A stretch of 64,000 bases of DNA from Siphonodentalium dalli (GCA_032622095.1 CP136069.1:153067043-153131042); one strand, 5' to 3'. Shown: positions 53,301-64,000, counted from the stretch's first letter. The notes: generated from the sequence alone by a model not told the origin. Translations and numbers: made by a program.

Positions 53301-53896
53301 CTTTCATCAGAATCCAGCGAACTCTCTAGCGAGTCATCTTCCGAAACACTTTCCAAATCACCGACTTGGAGCAAAGAATTCGGCGGCGTTCGTTTAAGTT
53401 GTCGGCCGTCTGGGACTCTAAATCCTAACAACGTCTTCTCAACGAAAAATTCATCGGAAATACTAAGTTTTCGTAGATTACATGAGTCCCTTCGTTCAGT
53501 CATATGAGAGATCCTGTCACCGGATGAATCAGAATCAAAATCCAAGTCCGCATCGATTGCATACTCGTCCAGTTTCTTTATGCTTGACCTTCTCCGGGCG
53601 CTAATTTTGTCCGTTCTTCGTTTCCTACAACGACGAGTTTCAGAACTTCTGCTCACATTTCCTGAATAATGGTTTTCGACTCTCGTGTTCAAACTTTCTG
53701 AATCATGAATTTCGTCGCTCCTGTTTACTGAATCAACTGTGTGTATAACCTGACTCTCAGATTTCAACGAATTGATGATGTTCTCAAGGGGGTAACTGCC
53801 CTGACATAACTGAAGATGGCTGAAGTCCGCGAATAAATTCCTCTCTGTGTGAACAGATATCGGAACATCTCGTTGGTTGTAGGTGATGAGTTCCAT
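50056..53896 (-). CDS. FAM167: FAM167 (DIORA) family protein, two coding exons, 477 aa
   Basis: Join 53896-52718 and 50310-50056 on the complement. Residues 319-393 plus 394-477 match the FAM167 domain: DRLKLCPRRASIMAWKAR resembles the LRLxTRRPSYLEWQA block, QWIFNELKEM with a following coiled coil, EMEERDELNEICD, and the C-terminal signature GVTRMNIANRRFSMC (human FAM167A: GVTKMNINSRRFSLC). Known: FAM167A/B are small intracellular proteins; FAM167A (DIORA-1) is linked to autoimmune risk and reported to act in non-canonical NF-kB signalling. Oddity: about twice the length of the vertebrate proteins because of a 318-residue extension that is Ser/Asp-rich and likely disordered, with basic runs at 88-94 and 101-108. 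Convergent with ASAP. Confidence 0.93.
50415..50654. mobile_element. Tc1-like palindrome whose centre is replaced by a hAT-MITE piece
   Basis: CAGTAATGCC...GGCATTACTG with TA on both sides, but 50523-50596 is not the palindrome's centre. It is a 74-bp segment identical to 41682-41756 of another family. The missing part is the centre and most of the right arm's inner half. Confidence 0.92.
50690..50955. mobile_element. palindromic MITE (family R6)
   Basis: Arms 'tagatcatgccatgaatctctactc'...'agagatcatattccaccagtacaaaacattgg'...'aactttttgatgttttgacaggga' mirrored to the right. Lies in the FAM167-ASAP convergence zone within the FAM167 intron. Confidence 0.85.
50995..51524. mobile_element. TTAA-type T1 ends around an unrelated interior
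   Basis: 'ttaaccctttcatggtgggagctgtgctggtgcagcattaaac' at the left and 'tttcaggaagctccaatcattgaagagataa' at the right are T1 termini. The ~450 bp between them lack the usual hairpins and include a palindrome ('ttcaactattata...tataatagttgaa') and a ~55-bp direct repeat ('cgacccatgcgaattcttaatggtaatggc'). Confidence 0.65.
51813..52010. mobile_element. Tc1/mariner-like palindromic MITE, copy 8, left tip lost
   Basis: Begins inside the left terminus ('aatcgactccttaacc') and ends GCATTACTG-TA. Confidence 0.9.
52248..52681. mobile_element. hAT-like MITE, long form, abutting the FAM167 donor
   Basis: CAAGCCTGCAAATGG ... CTATTTGCAAACTTG with both hairpin blocks. Its right end is 36 bp inside the intron from the FAM167 exon 1 boundary. 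Confidence 0.88.
52718..53896 (-). CDS. FAM167: FAM167 coding exon 1 (residues 1-393)
   Basis: Starts at the ATG whose complement is 53894-53896. Upstream in the same exon the frame is closed by stops, so this is the first usable in-frame Met. Ends after NDIQWIFNEL at donor GTAAGTA (complement of 52711-52717). The open frame continues 16 codons past the donor into intron sequence that is part of a hAT-like element. Sequence features: basic RRCRKRR near 88-94, acidic Ser clusters near 118-128 and 182-200, Pro/Ser-rich 204-270 with several S/TP sites, and the start of the conserved domain at about 319. Confidence 0.93.
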
Positions 53897-53966
53897 AGTT
53901 GGTGTCTGATGTCAACTCTCTATTGCAAGTGATTCACTCAAGATATGTTAAAAGGTGTCATTCATT
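53897..53966 (-). promoter_or_regulatory. FAM167 5'UTR part with a 5-codon upstream ORF
   Basis: On the complement a good acceptor (pyrimidine tract ending GCTTTCAG) lies just before 53966, so a non-coding leader exon probably lies further right and is not identified. Directly after the acceptor is ATG AAT GAC ACC TTT TAA, a five-codon uORF in the same frame as the protein and closed 50 nt before its start codon. Such uORFs commonly lower translation; that role is inference. Confidence 0.5.
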
Positions 53967-54047
53967 CTGAAAGCGAAACGAAAGTAAAGTGAAAACAGAT
54001 GTGTTTGTCTTGACATAAGACCGTTGGAAATTCGTAATAAAACAAAT

Positions 54048-54235
54048 TGCAGGAAGGTATGCCGGGTGGGTGGCCCGAGGGCCAAAAAAGCACGTTTTTT
54101 ACAACCTCATGCATTTTTTTTTACTAAAGACCTTTTGTGCCCTTATTTGACATTTGTAACAGTTTAAAACATATAAAACAATTTATAACAGCAAAAACAC
54201 CATATTTATGTTACTAGGACCTCATATTTTTACTA
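54048..54235 (+). repeat. dispersed repeat, inverted partner at 63313-63503
   Basis: 'gcaggaaggtatgccggg.gggtg', 'ttttttacaacctc.tgca', 'ttactaaagaccttt', 'catttgtaacagtttaaaacatat', 'acaccatatttatgttact.ggacctcata' recur in reverse complement at 63313-63503. Both are followed by C- or G-runs. Confidence 0.85.
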
Positions 54236-55547
54236 CCCCCCCCCCCCCTGCCTAACACACCCATGATAGCCATTCGGTCTGGTGTAGTTGTCCAATAAGA
54301 AACCAAAGTTTAATAAAGAATTGACGGTGAACATTGAAAAAAGTTAGAGCATTGCATTGAAAAATATTCTGAAAATCATATTTAGACTAAAATATTTGAA
54401 CTTAGTACACGATTAGCGATGTTTGTTGATAAATCACTGTACCAGATTTGTTTACAAATACAATGGTTTCAATATGCGTAATTTCGTTTATTGTAGAGCA
54501 TTTTATAGACATGTACATTTGTTTTGCACACTGCGAGTGCCTTTAACGTGATGTGAAACACTCTGGCAGGATGATCAAATAGAAATTGAGAATAATCCTG
54601 CTCAAAGTTGTTATTTGTTATGAATATTTATCCAAATTGACGATACACACCGTCATTCTGATATATTAATTAAATGCAATGAACTCTCGATGACGAAATC
54701 AATTGTGTTAGATTATCGTAGTCCCGAATCGAGATGTAAATATTTACAGTTGGGCGTAGTTCAGATGATGTTTTCTATGGAGTGGTATGATCGATTTCTT
54801 TGAAATTTTCGGGGATGTTAGTAGAATGCTACATTCCCCATGTTGGCATAGCACCTGAGTATTAACTGATCAATTTCACGCACCCGAACAAGTCAATAAT
54901 ATGTCTTTAAATTATAAGAAATAATCTAAATCTGTTTTCGGACTGCTGCTGATTTGGACATGGAATTCCCACCTGCTGAGATTTTTCTTTTGTTTTACCG
55001 TTTTACGTTCTCTGGACATACTCACACTTTTATGAAATATGTTTTCACGAATTTGCTGAGCCACATGATATTATCCAAACACCAAAATTAACTGATATTT
55101 ATCCATCCTCAGTATATACGTAATTTTTTTTTTAATGTTTCAATTTTAATTTTCACCATTTTCTAGTATCTACGTCGCAAAGTAGCAGTAGTGTTGTTAA
55201 TCGTTCAACTGGCATACAGTGGGGGTCCAACTTAACAGACATGTCGATTATCGGAATAAAAACATATACTGACCTGGCACGATTATCGATCTAAAGTACA
55301 CCCGCGACGTATATTTGTGGGTTAAATCCGATCCATTGTGTGGCTTTGTTGAAGTCCCTTGTAATAAAACGCTTGGTGCGTTCTTGTGGCAATTCTTATC
55401 CAATTTGATACCATTGTTTCTCGATTGGGTTATCATTTATTTTATTGGGTAAAGACTATATAAGTGGGCCAATTTGTCACCATTAACTCAATCGTCGACT
55501 GGGTGATTGCTGTGAACCGGAAACAAGTAATCCTCTTATTTAAATAT
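54236..55547. other. intergenic AT-rich sequence with a diverged dispersed repeat
   Basis: C-run at 54234-54248. 54770-54900 resembles 30240-30380 in reverse complement. No gene recognised. Confidence 0.5.
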
Positions 55548-56185
55548 CATGTCACTGGTCTTTACTCTGGCTACATAACAGAGATCATACACCATCATAT
55601 ACAGTTCATAACAGAGATCATACACCATCATACAGTTCAAAACAGAGATCATACACCATCATACAGTTCATAACAGAGATCATACACCACCATACAGTTC
55701 AAAAGCTGAGAACCTTTTTATGTTCTGACAGGGAAGTTTATAACTTTGAATAAAACGCAGTGCAGCTAGTATATTTCTTAGTTAATACTTGTTCCTTAAT
55801 AATGTATTTCACTGTATGTGAAGGTCCCAGCTCGAGATTGCATGATTTATGCGAATTTTGGGAGTCTATTTTGCCTAGGGTTGTTTACAATCATGGAATT
55901 TCCCCTGGTAAAGAATTCAATGTTTATTGCGATATTGGCTCACGCAAATCATGTAATTCAAGCTGGGACCACTCCCTACTGTGAAATTCAGTTCCGAACA
56001 GCTATTAACTAAGAAATATATTTTCCCGGCGTTGTTGTTTCAATGTTATACCTGTATAAAGTTCACAGTAAGAACATCAAAACGTTTCCAGATTTTGAAC
56101 GGGTTGAATATGATCTATACGGGCGGATACAGCCTATATAGTAGAAATTCATGGCATGGTCTAATACGTTCGATCTGGTGGTGTA
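55548..56185. mobile_element. palindromic element (family R6), long form with internal minisatellite
   Basis: Left 'tttactctggcta' and right complement 'tagtagaaattcatggcatggtctaat', inner arms 'ttctgacaggga' / 'tcttagttaatacttgttcc' mirrored near 56000-56090. 55575-55701 is a ~32-bp tandem repeat ('cataacagagatcatacacc'). The centre (55818-55975) holds a second inverted repeat ('tcccagctcgagattgcatgattt'). Confidence 0.75.
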
Positions 56186-56631
56186 ATATAAGGTAGGATA
56201 GGATATTTTATTTTTCAAACATAAACATGTATATATGCAAACTAGAATCAACTTGAGTTGTATTATATTGTCTATTGCGAGTAGAGACATAGTCAAGCTA
56301 GCCTGTCTTCGTGTCAACCCCTTAACAACCTTAACAATAATTATATGATATGGTGGGCGGTCATATTTCCTAAGATATCACCCCCCCCCCCAAATTAATA
56401 TACTTATTATCCCCACACTATATACATGACGAATCAAGTTTTTCAACGTTTTCGGAATGATTGTTTCACTTAATGCTAGTTTTAGCAAAGTAATTTTTCT
56501 ATTCCCTACCAAAGGAAATGCAACGTTTGTCGCTTGGTATAGTTAATAATTATGTGGTATATATTCCAATTACGATCGTGATTCGTGAATAGTCCATATC
56601 GATTACAGAAACAGATGACGACTCCCAATTA

Positions 56632-57037
56632 AAGGTACACAATCCGATTCGATGTTCCCCGTAATATCATCAGATTCCAACAACAACAACATTTCTTCAA
56701 AAGACGCTTTAGTTATCAGAATAGATTAATTACAAAAAAATAATACTAACCACTGTCAACTCTAGTATAGAATTTTCCAAAACGTGTGTTATATATCAAC
56801 TTGAAACTTTTGTTCAACGCAATTTGGTATGTATGTCGTGTATGTCGGTCGGCTCGTCAAATATTTGCTAGGCCACCAAATATTCCCGGTGGTGAAAAAT
56901 AATAGATTTCAATAACTCTGAGCTTTGATGGTGGGTTCCTTGACTGGAATCAAATATTGTTTACCCCCGAAGCCAAAGAAATAGTAATTTAGGAGCGTTA
57001 ATTCGGATTATGTATCTTTAAACGTTTAAATGCCGTA
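56632..57037. mobile_element. TTAA-flanked MITE related to T5
   Basis: TTAA-AGGTACACAATCCGATT at the left and AATTCGGATTATGTATCT-TTAA at the right form inverted ends. The right half contains 'tgagctttgatggtgggttccttgactggaatcaaatattg', shared with 7582-7851 and with 58829-58995 (reversed). Confidence 0.65.
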
Positions 57038-58828
57038 ACTCATTTCTATTTATCTCTTTGGGTTGAAAAGTCTTTCTAAATTCTATGAAGATATGACCCA
57101 GATTATCGCACTTCATTTGACACTGATTTAATCAAATTACTTTTAATTAGCTAGAGGTCGGCTTGACCGGTCGCATAGAATGGTGTTATGTTTTGAAGAT
57201 TAGTATATATTGTTGGACGAAATAAGATTTTCTAGTCAATTAGGTGGATATATCTTAAAAATGCCACACTTGATTAAATATGCGCAGTAATTTGTCCATA
57301 AACATATTTGTTTTATACACATGCATTATGAGTTATACACATGCATGTATACTTTTTTTTTTTTTTTTAGAAAGATAGTAATGTTAAATTATGGCATGTA
57401 TTGCGCTGTATGTCGTTATTACAACAACATAGAGCATATTGCAACATAACGTATGTATACGACATAATACGTTACACATTGTGGCCATCCACACTCATTC
57501 TGAATATTATGTATATATGTTCTGCATTGTTCTACCTTATTAAAATGGTAGCTTATGCATTAAAGCATTGACATCAAGAGATAAAAAATTTAATAATATG
57601 ACTTTATGTTAAGATTTTCTATTACGAATTACATTATACATTTAATTGCAACCTTCTTTTTTTTATTTTTAAGGGAAAATGGCTTTATATGAAATTTTGA
57701 TAAATTTGATGTCAAATCGGACAAAATTAAGATAAACAACAAAAAATTTAAATTAAATAAGCACTCACCTTTAATTTTAATGTCTAACCTCACACACGTA
57801 TTGAAGAAAATTTCCAATAAATAGTTTTTGACAGGTATACAAACATGTCCACCACAACCACAAATCAGAATTGATGACGGAGGTACTCTATTATTCTCAG
57901 TTAACACTGCCACTTTTCATGCTCAATCATGAACACTGACAATATACTTCTCAACTTGGTCTCAACATCTCAAGTATATATTGAGTATGTGCGAAACCCT
58001 TAATTCATCTACATAATTAATAAGCTGATGCTGGTTGGATAACAACTCAGCGGGGATTACGTTCAGGTGAAAGCGTTAATTAATTGTCTATTGTCTCTGG
58101 TCACCTTATGACCTCCCGCGCGTGGACGCTGTGTTACCAAGCTACCACCTGACGTAATTACTGGTCCCACTAAAGAGCTTCTACAATGTACTATATGTTG
58201 ACGGCTTCCGCTTTATCAAACCTTACTATTACAGACGACCCAACACTTTAAGGTGAAACAATTATTTAATTATACTAACGAGCGGAAATTAGCTATATTC
58301 ATAAAAAAGGACCCAAAATATATTGTTCAAAACACTCCTGAGGTTCAACTGTGGTGTTACGTCGTTACCATGACAAAATTGTATACATACCTCCCACAAC
58401 CAAGCAAGTTTTTTCCGACCATTTTTCGACACCCACTCCCCTAGAAACAGGAAATCAAAATTCTTCGGAAGAATATTAGAATTTCACCACTTACTGTCTG
58501 TTTTCTATCAACTACCTATTCAACTTCTTAAAACTTCAACTTTTTATTCAGTCTTTTAACATGTGTACATTTATAAGACTATATATTCATAACATATTTA
58601 CAATGATAAATGAGTCACGTGACGGTTGGTGTATGTGATTAGCTCAGATTGACATGGCAGTGATTGCTTATGCCACGTGCATGCATTTTATGTTCGGAGT
58701 GACATAGACTGACATACCGGTATGACGGATATGTAGTAATTTTACAACAAGAAACAATCTATACTGACTGTCTAAATGCAACATTGATGTTAAAAAATTA
58801 CATTATCTGGAAGTTTTAAGGCCAAAAA
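57038..58828. other. intergenic sequence between inverted T5-like repeats
   Basis: Contains the uncertain exon at 57769-57913. Otherwise AT-rich with a poly-T run near 57353; nothing else recognised. Confidence 0.4.
57769..57913 (-). CDS. possible first coding exon of an unidentified gene
   Basis: The complement reads ATG and 48 codons (MAVLTENNRVPPSSILICGC and on through VCIPVKNYLLEIFFNTC) ending at a strong AAG|GTGAGT donor in phase 1. Composition looks protein-like. I do not recognise the family, and no downstream exon was found in the window. It cannot join the FAM167 acceptor at 53966 as coding sequence: phase 1 would create an immediate stop. It could equally be a chance ORF inside the 56.6-59.0 kb repeat field. 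Confidence 0.25.
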
Positions 58829-58998
58829 TAGTTTAAAGGTACTCAATCTGATTTAATAAGTGCCCCTCAATTACTATTTATTTGGCTTCGGGGGTAAACA
58901 ATATTTGATTCGAGTCGAGGAACCCACCCATCAAAGCTCAGAGTGATCAGATATCGATTTTTTAAATCTATTATTTTTCACCACCTGGTATATTTAGT
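58829..58998. mobile_element. T5-like end fragment, inverted relative to 56.9 kb
   Basis: 'tttaaaggtactcaatctgattta', 'aattactatttatttggcttcgggggtaaacaatatttgatt', 'gaggaacccaccc', 'attatttttcaccacctggtatatttagtggcc': the reverse complement of 56871-57036 over its whole length. Confidence 0.75.
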
Positions 58999-59446
58999 GG
59001 CCCAGTATAAGTCGATGAGAAGACTGTATCGGACAAATTAGCGGATGAAGATGGATAACTCTAAAATCAAGTGGTTTTTTTTTGTGTCAGATATTTGACA
59101 AACCGGCAAAATTTCGTTGCACAAATTGTTGATAAATAACAGGTTTTGGGCAATTTTATACTATAGTGGACATTGGTTGGCATTATTTATTTTTGGGCAA
59201 TTAATCGATTCTGATAACTGAAGCAGCATTTCAAAAACAAATTAAAGTATGGAGAATTTTTTTTTTGGGCCCCGGAAACAATTGTTTTTGGTTCTCTTGA
59301 CCACCACCCACCACACACCCTCATACGTGCTCGGAATAAAATGTTTGACCACCCCTCGTAAGTAATATAAATTATTGTATCGAATAAAGCACGTAACGGA
59401 AAGAGCCTAAATTGTGCGTTGGTATTTCCTGATTCATAAAGATAAA

Positions 59447-59600
59447 TATAGGATATATAATGTTTTTTTTAGTGGGTAGCGAGACAAATGTCTATTTTTC
59501 GTGAGTGGCTTGCCGAGAGATCGAAAAATAAACATTTGTCGCGGTCACGAATGAGATCATTTTCGGTATCCACTCAAAACATTATATATTCTATATTTTA
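59447..59600. repeat. palindromic MITE-like repeat
   Basis: 'aatataggatatataatgtttt...agcgagacaaatgtctatttttcg' faces 'cgaaaaataaacatttgtcgcg...aaaacattatatattctatatt'. ~154 bp with a diverged centre. Confidence 0.75.
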
Positions 59601-61595
59601 CGCGTATAGCTATTATAATCGGGTCACATTCAAATCTAATACTTCATAATAGAATTATACAATAATGCCACTATATATATACGGTAAACATTCTACAATT
59701 CCATGATCGTTATTCAAGAAATTCAGTTACGTCATGGGCGTCCGTAACTCGATCAAAGCTACAATGAAGGTGTAATTTTCTATATCTTCACTGCTAGAGG
59801 TGGATAACGATTATTATCTGTTAGCGATTTCTTCTATATTCTATTGTTGAGCTTATAATAAAGAGCGTCCCCTGTGGGTGTTTTCCAGTACGATACAGAC
59901 GTTATGTCAATTATATGAGGAATATTGAATGTTGAAATTCAGCTAACCTTGAACCAGGAAAAATAAACCAACTTGTGTTTGGATGTTCAGACTGGTAATT
60001 GGAAAAAAACACATAAATTAATAATGTAAGGCCAAAAAAAAAAAGTTTTGGTTCTCAGGCCCCGGCGCATTTTTTTTTGTGTGTGGATTTTATCAACATG
60101 TCCATAGCAGATATGTGTTGAATATTAGTGTGCATTGAGCTCTAACATGTAATGTGTTAAAAAGTGACTTGCAGGCTTACAACATGAAGTAGATGACTAC
60201 AATTAAGAAAATGATTAGCTGATCCTCATGCTCTTCTTACAATTAGTCATTGCGAACAACTTACACTAATTGTAACTTTATACAATTGCAAGGCACAGGA
60301 CTAAATTCAGGATCACATATTAGAATGGGGAGGTATCAGTTTTTAGACAACAATAACAGTAGTTAATGGCAGGGGCATTATATATTGTTAGGTAATCCCA
60401 GCCATACACTGGTAGTACAATGTTATTTTTATATAAGACTAAATGAGTTTATATGCATAACAGTTCCCTCTACCTTTCTGGTTATTACTAGACAGAGGAA
60501 GGTATCTTTGTCCATGCTTACTATGCGCAGAAAAACATAAAAAATAAAAATAAAACCCTCCCTCCCTCATTGATTTGAAAAAAAAATTGCCCGAGAACCA
60601 AAACATTTTTTTTTTTGGCCTAATAATAATATAATAATGGCAGGAAACTTTCTGATTGAATTGAAATATGTCCAATTTTACGAAACTTACAGGTATTATA
60701 AGTTATATCTAAATCCACATACTTCACACTAAATGGATATTAATTCTTTAGAAAAAACAACTTATTATATATATTCTACGACTTTTGAGGCATGAACTTT
60801 CTATTTGTTACAAAACAAATTTGAAGACTGCATGTGGTGGGCTACTCGCCGACTAGCCCACACCAACATGTCATCACGTTCCTGAATTATACAGCCATTT
60901 ACGCTTGGCAACCAAACAACACCCACCGTCCCGTATATCACTATTAGCAGTTCAACTATTAGTCATAATAAATTATAGCCGTTTGATGTTTTTTTCGAAA
61001 TAAAAGTACCGTTGTTTACCTGCATCAAATAAAAGCCTCACGATTGACGATTAACCTGTTACCATAACGAGATAAATTACGAGATATTGTTATGCACTGA
61101 TTGACTATTGTCTCAAGACGAATTTAGCTCCAGTTAGCTTTGTTAATTGAGTTTTTAATTAGCTTTCCGAGCGTTGCCCCTGGGCGTAATTATGTACTAT
61201 ACAAACAACCACGTTACTTCTCTTTACTCATGTTATTTTGCCAAAACTTTCGAAAACATTATACCTTTCTGTTTGAACAGGGGATTATGGAAGCGAAGTG
61301 TGGGGAAATGAAAAATTACAAAACTTTACACTTGACATTTTGAAAAAAATTGTATCTTATATGAAACTGGCTGTCAAATTATATGGTATATACGGAGAAC
61401 TTGGTATAAATCCACTCTCTATTGAAATAGCATGAAGAATGTTCGGTTACTTTTTTTTAGGTGGGTGGTTTGGGGTGGCTAACCGCGGGATTGTCGAAAG
61501 GGCCGAGAGGCCCCTTTCTTAATCCCTCATGTTTTTGCCTTTATTGAGAACAAGAAAAAAAGAAAGAAAAAAAAGGAACATAAATTTCAAAATGT
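59601..61595. other. intergenic AT-rich sequence, nothing recognised
   Basis: Repeated phrase 'ggccaaaaaaaa...ttttggttctc.ggcccc' (59255, 60030, 60585 reversed) marks small dispersed repeats. No gene recognised. Confidence 0.45.
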
Positions 61596-61859
61596 TCAGG
61601 TTGTCCTCTTTTGTTTCTTTTCGGAAAGTGATGCTGATGTTGGTTCCAAGGGAGTGGGTGATGGGAGATAAACATGGGTCTGTTTAACTCCGGCATCATT
61701 GCGGATGGAAAACTGGATCTTTCGTGCTGCTGGATCGGCCGCATTTGCACCCTCGTAGATTTGTTTGCTGAGGATGAGAACTTGGTCTGCTTTTGAAAAT
61801 TGGTAGCTTCCTCGGGCCTGTTTGAGTTTGAGAAACAGGGCGCTGTGCAGGCGGCTACT
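61596..61859 (-). pseudogene. 87-codon open-frame fragment without a start, unrecognised
   Basis: The complement is open for 87 codons to a TGA, without an ATG near its start. It contains protein-like segments such as LFLKLKQARGSYQFSKADQV, QIYEGANAADPAARKIQF and VKQTHVYLPSPTPLEP and ends in a Lys-rich tail. GC content is above that of its surroundings. On the same strand an AATAAA lies about 50 bp after the stop. It could be a decayed retrocopy, a terminal exon, or a fragment of a mobile element's gene; I cannot name the family. Confidence 0.35.
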
Positions 61860-63312
61860 TTAAGGCGATCGCTGTGTGACTCCTTCTCCCTGGGTGGCGG
61901 AGATACCGGATGCTCCTCCTAGGTTACTGCGTGGACCAAACTAGTTAGTGATGAAAGTATGCTAGGTCTACCCCGGTGGTCAAATTTGACACTGCTAAAT
62001 GGATTTATTTTGGCTGTAATACCTTTTAAGCTGATAACATCTCAGGATAGTGACCTCAATCTCCACTTTCGAGTCACTGTTGACATTTTGTAGACATATC
62101 CATGACATATCAGTTGTTAAGCTCCAATTGAAGTAGAGTTGACATATTTTGAAAATAATTTCATAGAGAGGATATTTACCAGTCTGCAATTGGAAATGCT
62201 ATTTTATAAATTGCTGATATCTTCAAACCTATGTCATTTTGCATGATACACACAATTCCATAATTTCTAACTATTTCCCGATTAGTCGTCAATCAGCGAT
62301 TCAGCCCATTATCTAGCATTATTCCACATCTGTTATTCCATACCAATTTTGTTAGTTTAGTGGAGCAACTTCAATTATACCAAATGATAAGCAGTCACTA
62401 TGCCAGACTTGGATACATTAGGTGTTGTGAGAGATCAGATAATCTCAGATCATCTGAGTTATACACATGCATATAATTCACTGATCAGTTCGATGCACTG
62501 ATGACAGTTATTTTCTAGCCATTTATAGTCACGTTAATGTTTGAGACATTTGCTCGCCCTTCTTCCATACACACAATGATCTAGGCTCAAATGTCAGTTA
62601 CATCAGGGCAAGTTTATTTATTTAAATTTTACATTTCTTGAAGCTTCTCCCCAAAGGGTGTCGGGAAGGTAGTTTTTCACCTGATATGCAACATGCCATA
62701 GCTTAATGGGGTACTGTACGCCAAATGTTGTTGTTGGTTTCTATAGTCTCCGAGTCGGAGAATAAGGTAACAATTTTTCCATTATTTGAAAGTCTGTTGA
62801 GTACGAAGTCATGTTACGGATGACAAATTTACCGGAATGCAAAAATACAAATTGTCGTTGTCGAGTAATTTTTGTAAAGTTTTCAACCAAATGAATCAAA
62901 TAAAAGTTATATTATATGCATACTAGTCCCATATAATCATTTAAGTTATTGTATCGTCGCTAGTCAGTGAGTGGCTTGAGTGTTCTCCCCGTATCATCAT
63001 AATATTTTAAGCGATCGTGTGTGCGATCGGTTTAACAATCCAGTATCCCTCAATTACTGTTTTTGATTACGGTAATTCGTAATTTAATTGACGCCATTTT
63101 ATGGCTCCAGTCATAAATTCAATTTATATCAAATTATTAAATTTTAAATTATTAAATTTTAAGATAGCCTATTAACCTGAGCGTTTACAGAATACATCTT
63201 CGACTCAAATTACTTATGTTTCTATATATTATCGATATTAGATCGTTGTTGTCACCGGAAATTTAATGAAAATGGCGTACATGTACCCCTTTAATGGCAT
63301 CTCCACTAAGGT
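61860..63312. other. intergenic sequence, nothing recognised
   Basis: No exon, repeat family or RNA gene recognised. Confidence 0.45.
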
Positions 63313-63503
63313 CCATATGAGGTCCGAGTAACATAAATATGGTGTTTTAGACTGTGTTAGCAGTTATGATATGTTTTAAACTGTTACAAATGTTAACTAT
63401 GTGCATAAAAGGTCTTTAGTAAAACAATTGCACGAGGTTGTAAAAAATGCGTATTTTTGGCCTCACGGACTACACACCCACCCCGGCATACCTTCCTGCA
63501 AAT
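63313..63503 (-). repeat. dispersed repeat, inverted partner of 54048-54235
   Basis: Reverse complement of the repeat at 54048 with the same order of blocks, followed by a C-run near 63512. Confidence 0.85.
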
Positions 63504-63924
63504 TTTTTAACCCCCCCCCACCCCCTGAGTTGTCTCGCTTTCTCTGTATCTTACTATGATCTACAAGTTTCAATAGACGTTGGTCGATATCTATAAACAT
63601 GTAGGTTTGGCGCGTAAAATCACATGACTTTTCCCGCCGAGTACATTTCATAGCAATACCATAGTAACACACGTTACAAGTTACTTTACTTTAAACATAT
63701 TTTATTCGTATATAAATATACAAAAGGGATCGGGGCACAAGTTATTTCAACTTAGGTAGTCTCTCTCCCGTACAAAATTGACAATACATTGTTATAAGAT
63801 GACAAAAAGGCGATAACAGAAACGTTTGTGCATGGTGAGAAAACAATTTGAATTTGCATTATGTCGAATAACATCTTTCAGCGTATGTTTATGGATTACC
63901 AATTAGAACGAGCATAAATATGTG

Positions 63925-64000
63925 CATAGGTCGCCTCGCATATATAAGAGAATGCATTGGCCTAACAATTTTTTACAATTTTAATAAATTTTTCTTGTAT
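63925..64000. mobile_element. T2/T3-like TTAA element, cut by the window edge
   Basis: Starts in the loop of a hairpin ('cataggtcgcctcgcatatataagagaatgcattggcctaac') and runs into the spacer 'aattttttacaattttaata', as in the chimera at 44834. No left terminus is visible before it. Confidence 0.75.

Noticed and set aside
52878-53507. Plus-strand ORFs opposite FAM167 exon 1
   Set aside because: Antisense shadows of a well-supported coding exon; low-complexity Ser runs mirror its acidic Ser clusters.

Overview
The window is a 64 kb piece of AT-rich, intron-rich animal genome. Long introns with GT-AG borders, many short non-autonomous DNA transposons and frequent 'acatgtacatgt' words suggest a marine invertebrate, most likely a mollusc. 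That assignment is inference; no taxonomic marker is present. Two host genes can be read with confidence.

(1) On the + strand, 17 phase-consistent coding exons from 1789 to 39925 encode the C-terminal 668 residues of an ASAP-family Arf GTPase-activating protein (ASAP1/ASAP2 type). They cover the end of the PH domain, the ArfGAP zinc finger, the ankyrin repeats, a proline-rich linker and a C-terminal SH3 domain. The BAR domain and most of the PH domain must lie upstream of base 1. (2) On the - strand, two coding exons (53896-52718 and 50310-50056) encode a 477-residue FAM167 (DIORA) family protein with a long, acidic, Ser/Pro-rich N-terminal extension. The two genes are convergent, about 10 kb apart. 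A possible first exon of a third gene (- strand, 57913-57769) and an unrecognised open-frame fragment (- strand, 61859-61596) are weakly supported.

The rest is repeats. Bases 1-1140 are a 44-bp satellite with a 550-bp higher-order period. The introns and intergenic space carry several fold-back DNA element families. One is a near-perfect 210-bp palindrome with TA target duplications (Tc1/mariner type, 8 copies). Another is a hAT-like family with CAAGCCT termini and 8-bp target duplications (about 15 copies). Several families have TTAA target sites (piggyBac-like), and most of these are built from a recurring ~66-bp hairpin; some sit end to end sharing one TTAA. Two large (2.5 and 3.0 kb) elements have GC-rich, palindrome-rich subterminal arrays and no recognisable transposase. 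There is a 5'-truncated LINE with a ~50-bp target duplication that copied the edge of an ASAP exon, a second LINE remnant, and a tRNA-derived SINE. I saw no clear retrovirus-like, LTR or Polinton fossil.

Layout: satellite 1-1140; ASAP exons and TE-filled introns 1789-39925; intergenic TE field 39926-50055; FAM167 50056-53966; repeat-bearing, mostly unexplained AT-rich DNA 53967-64000.
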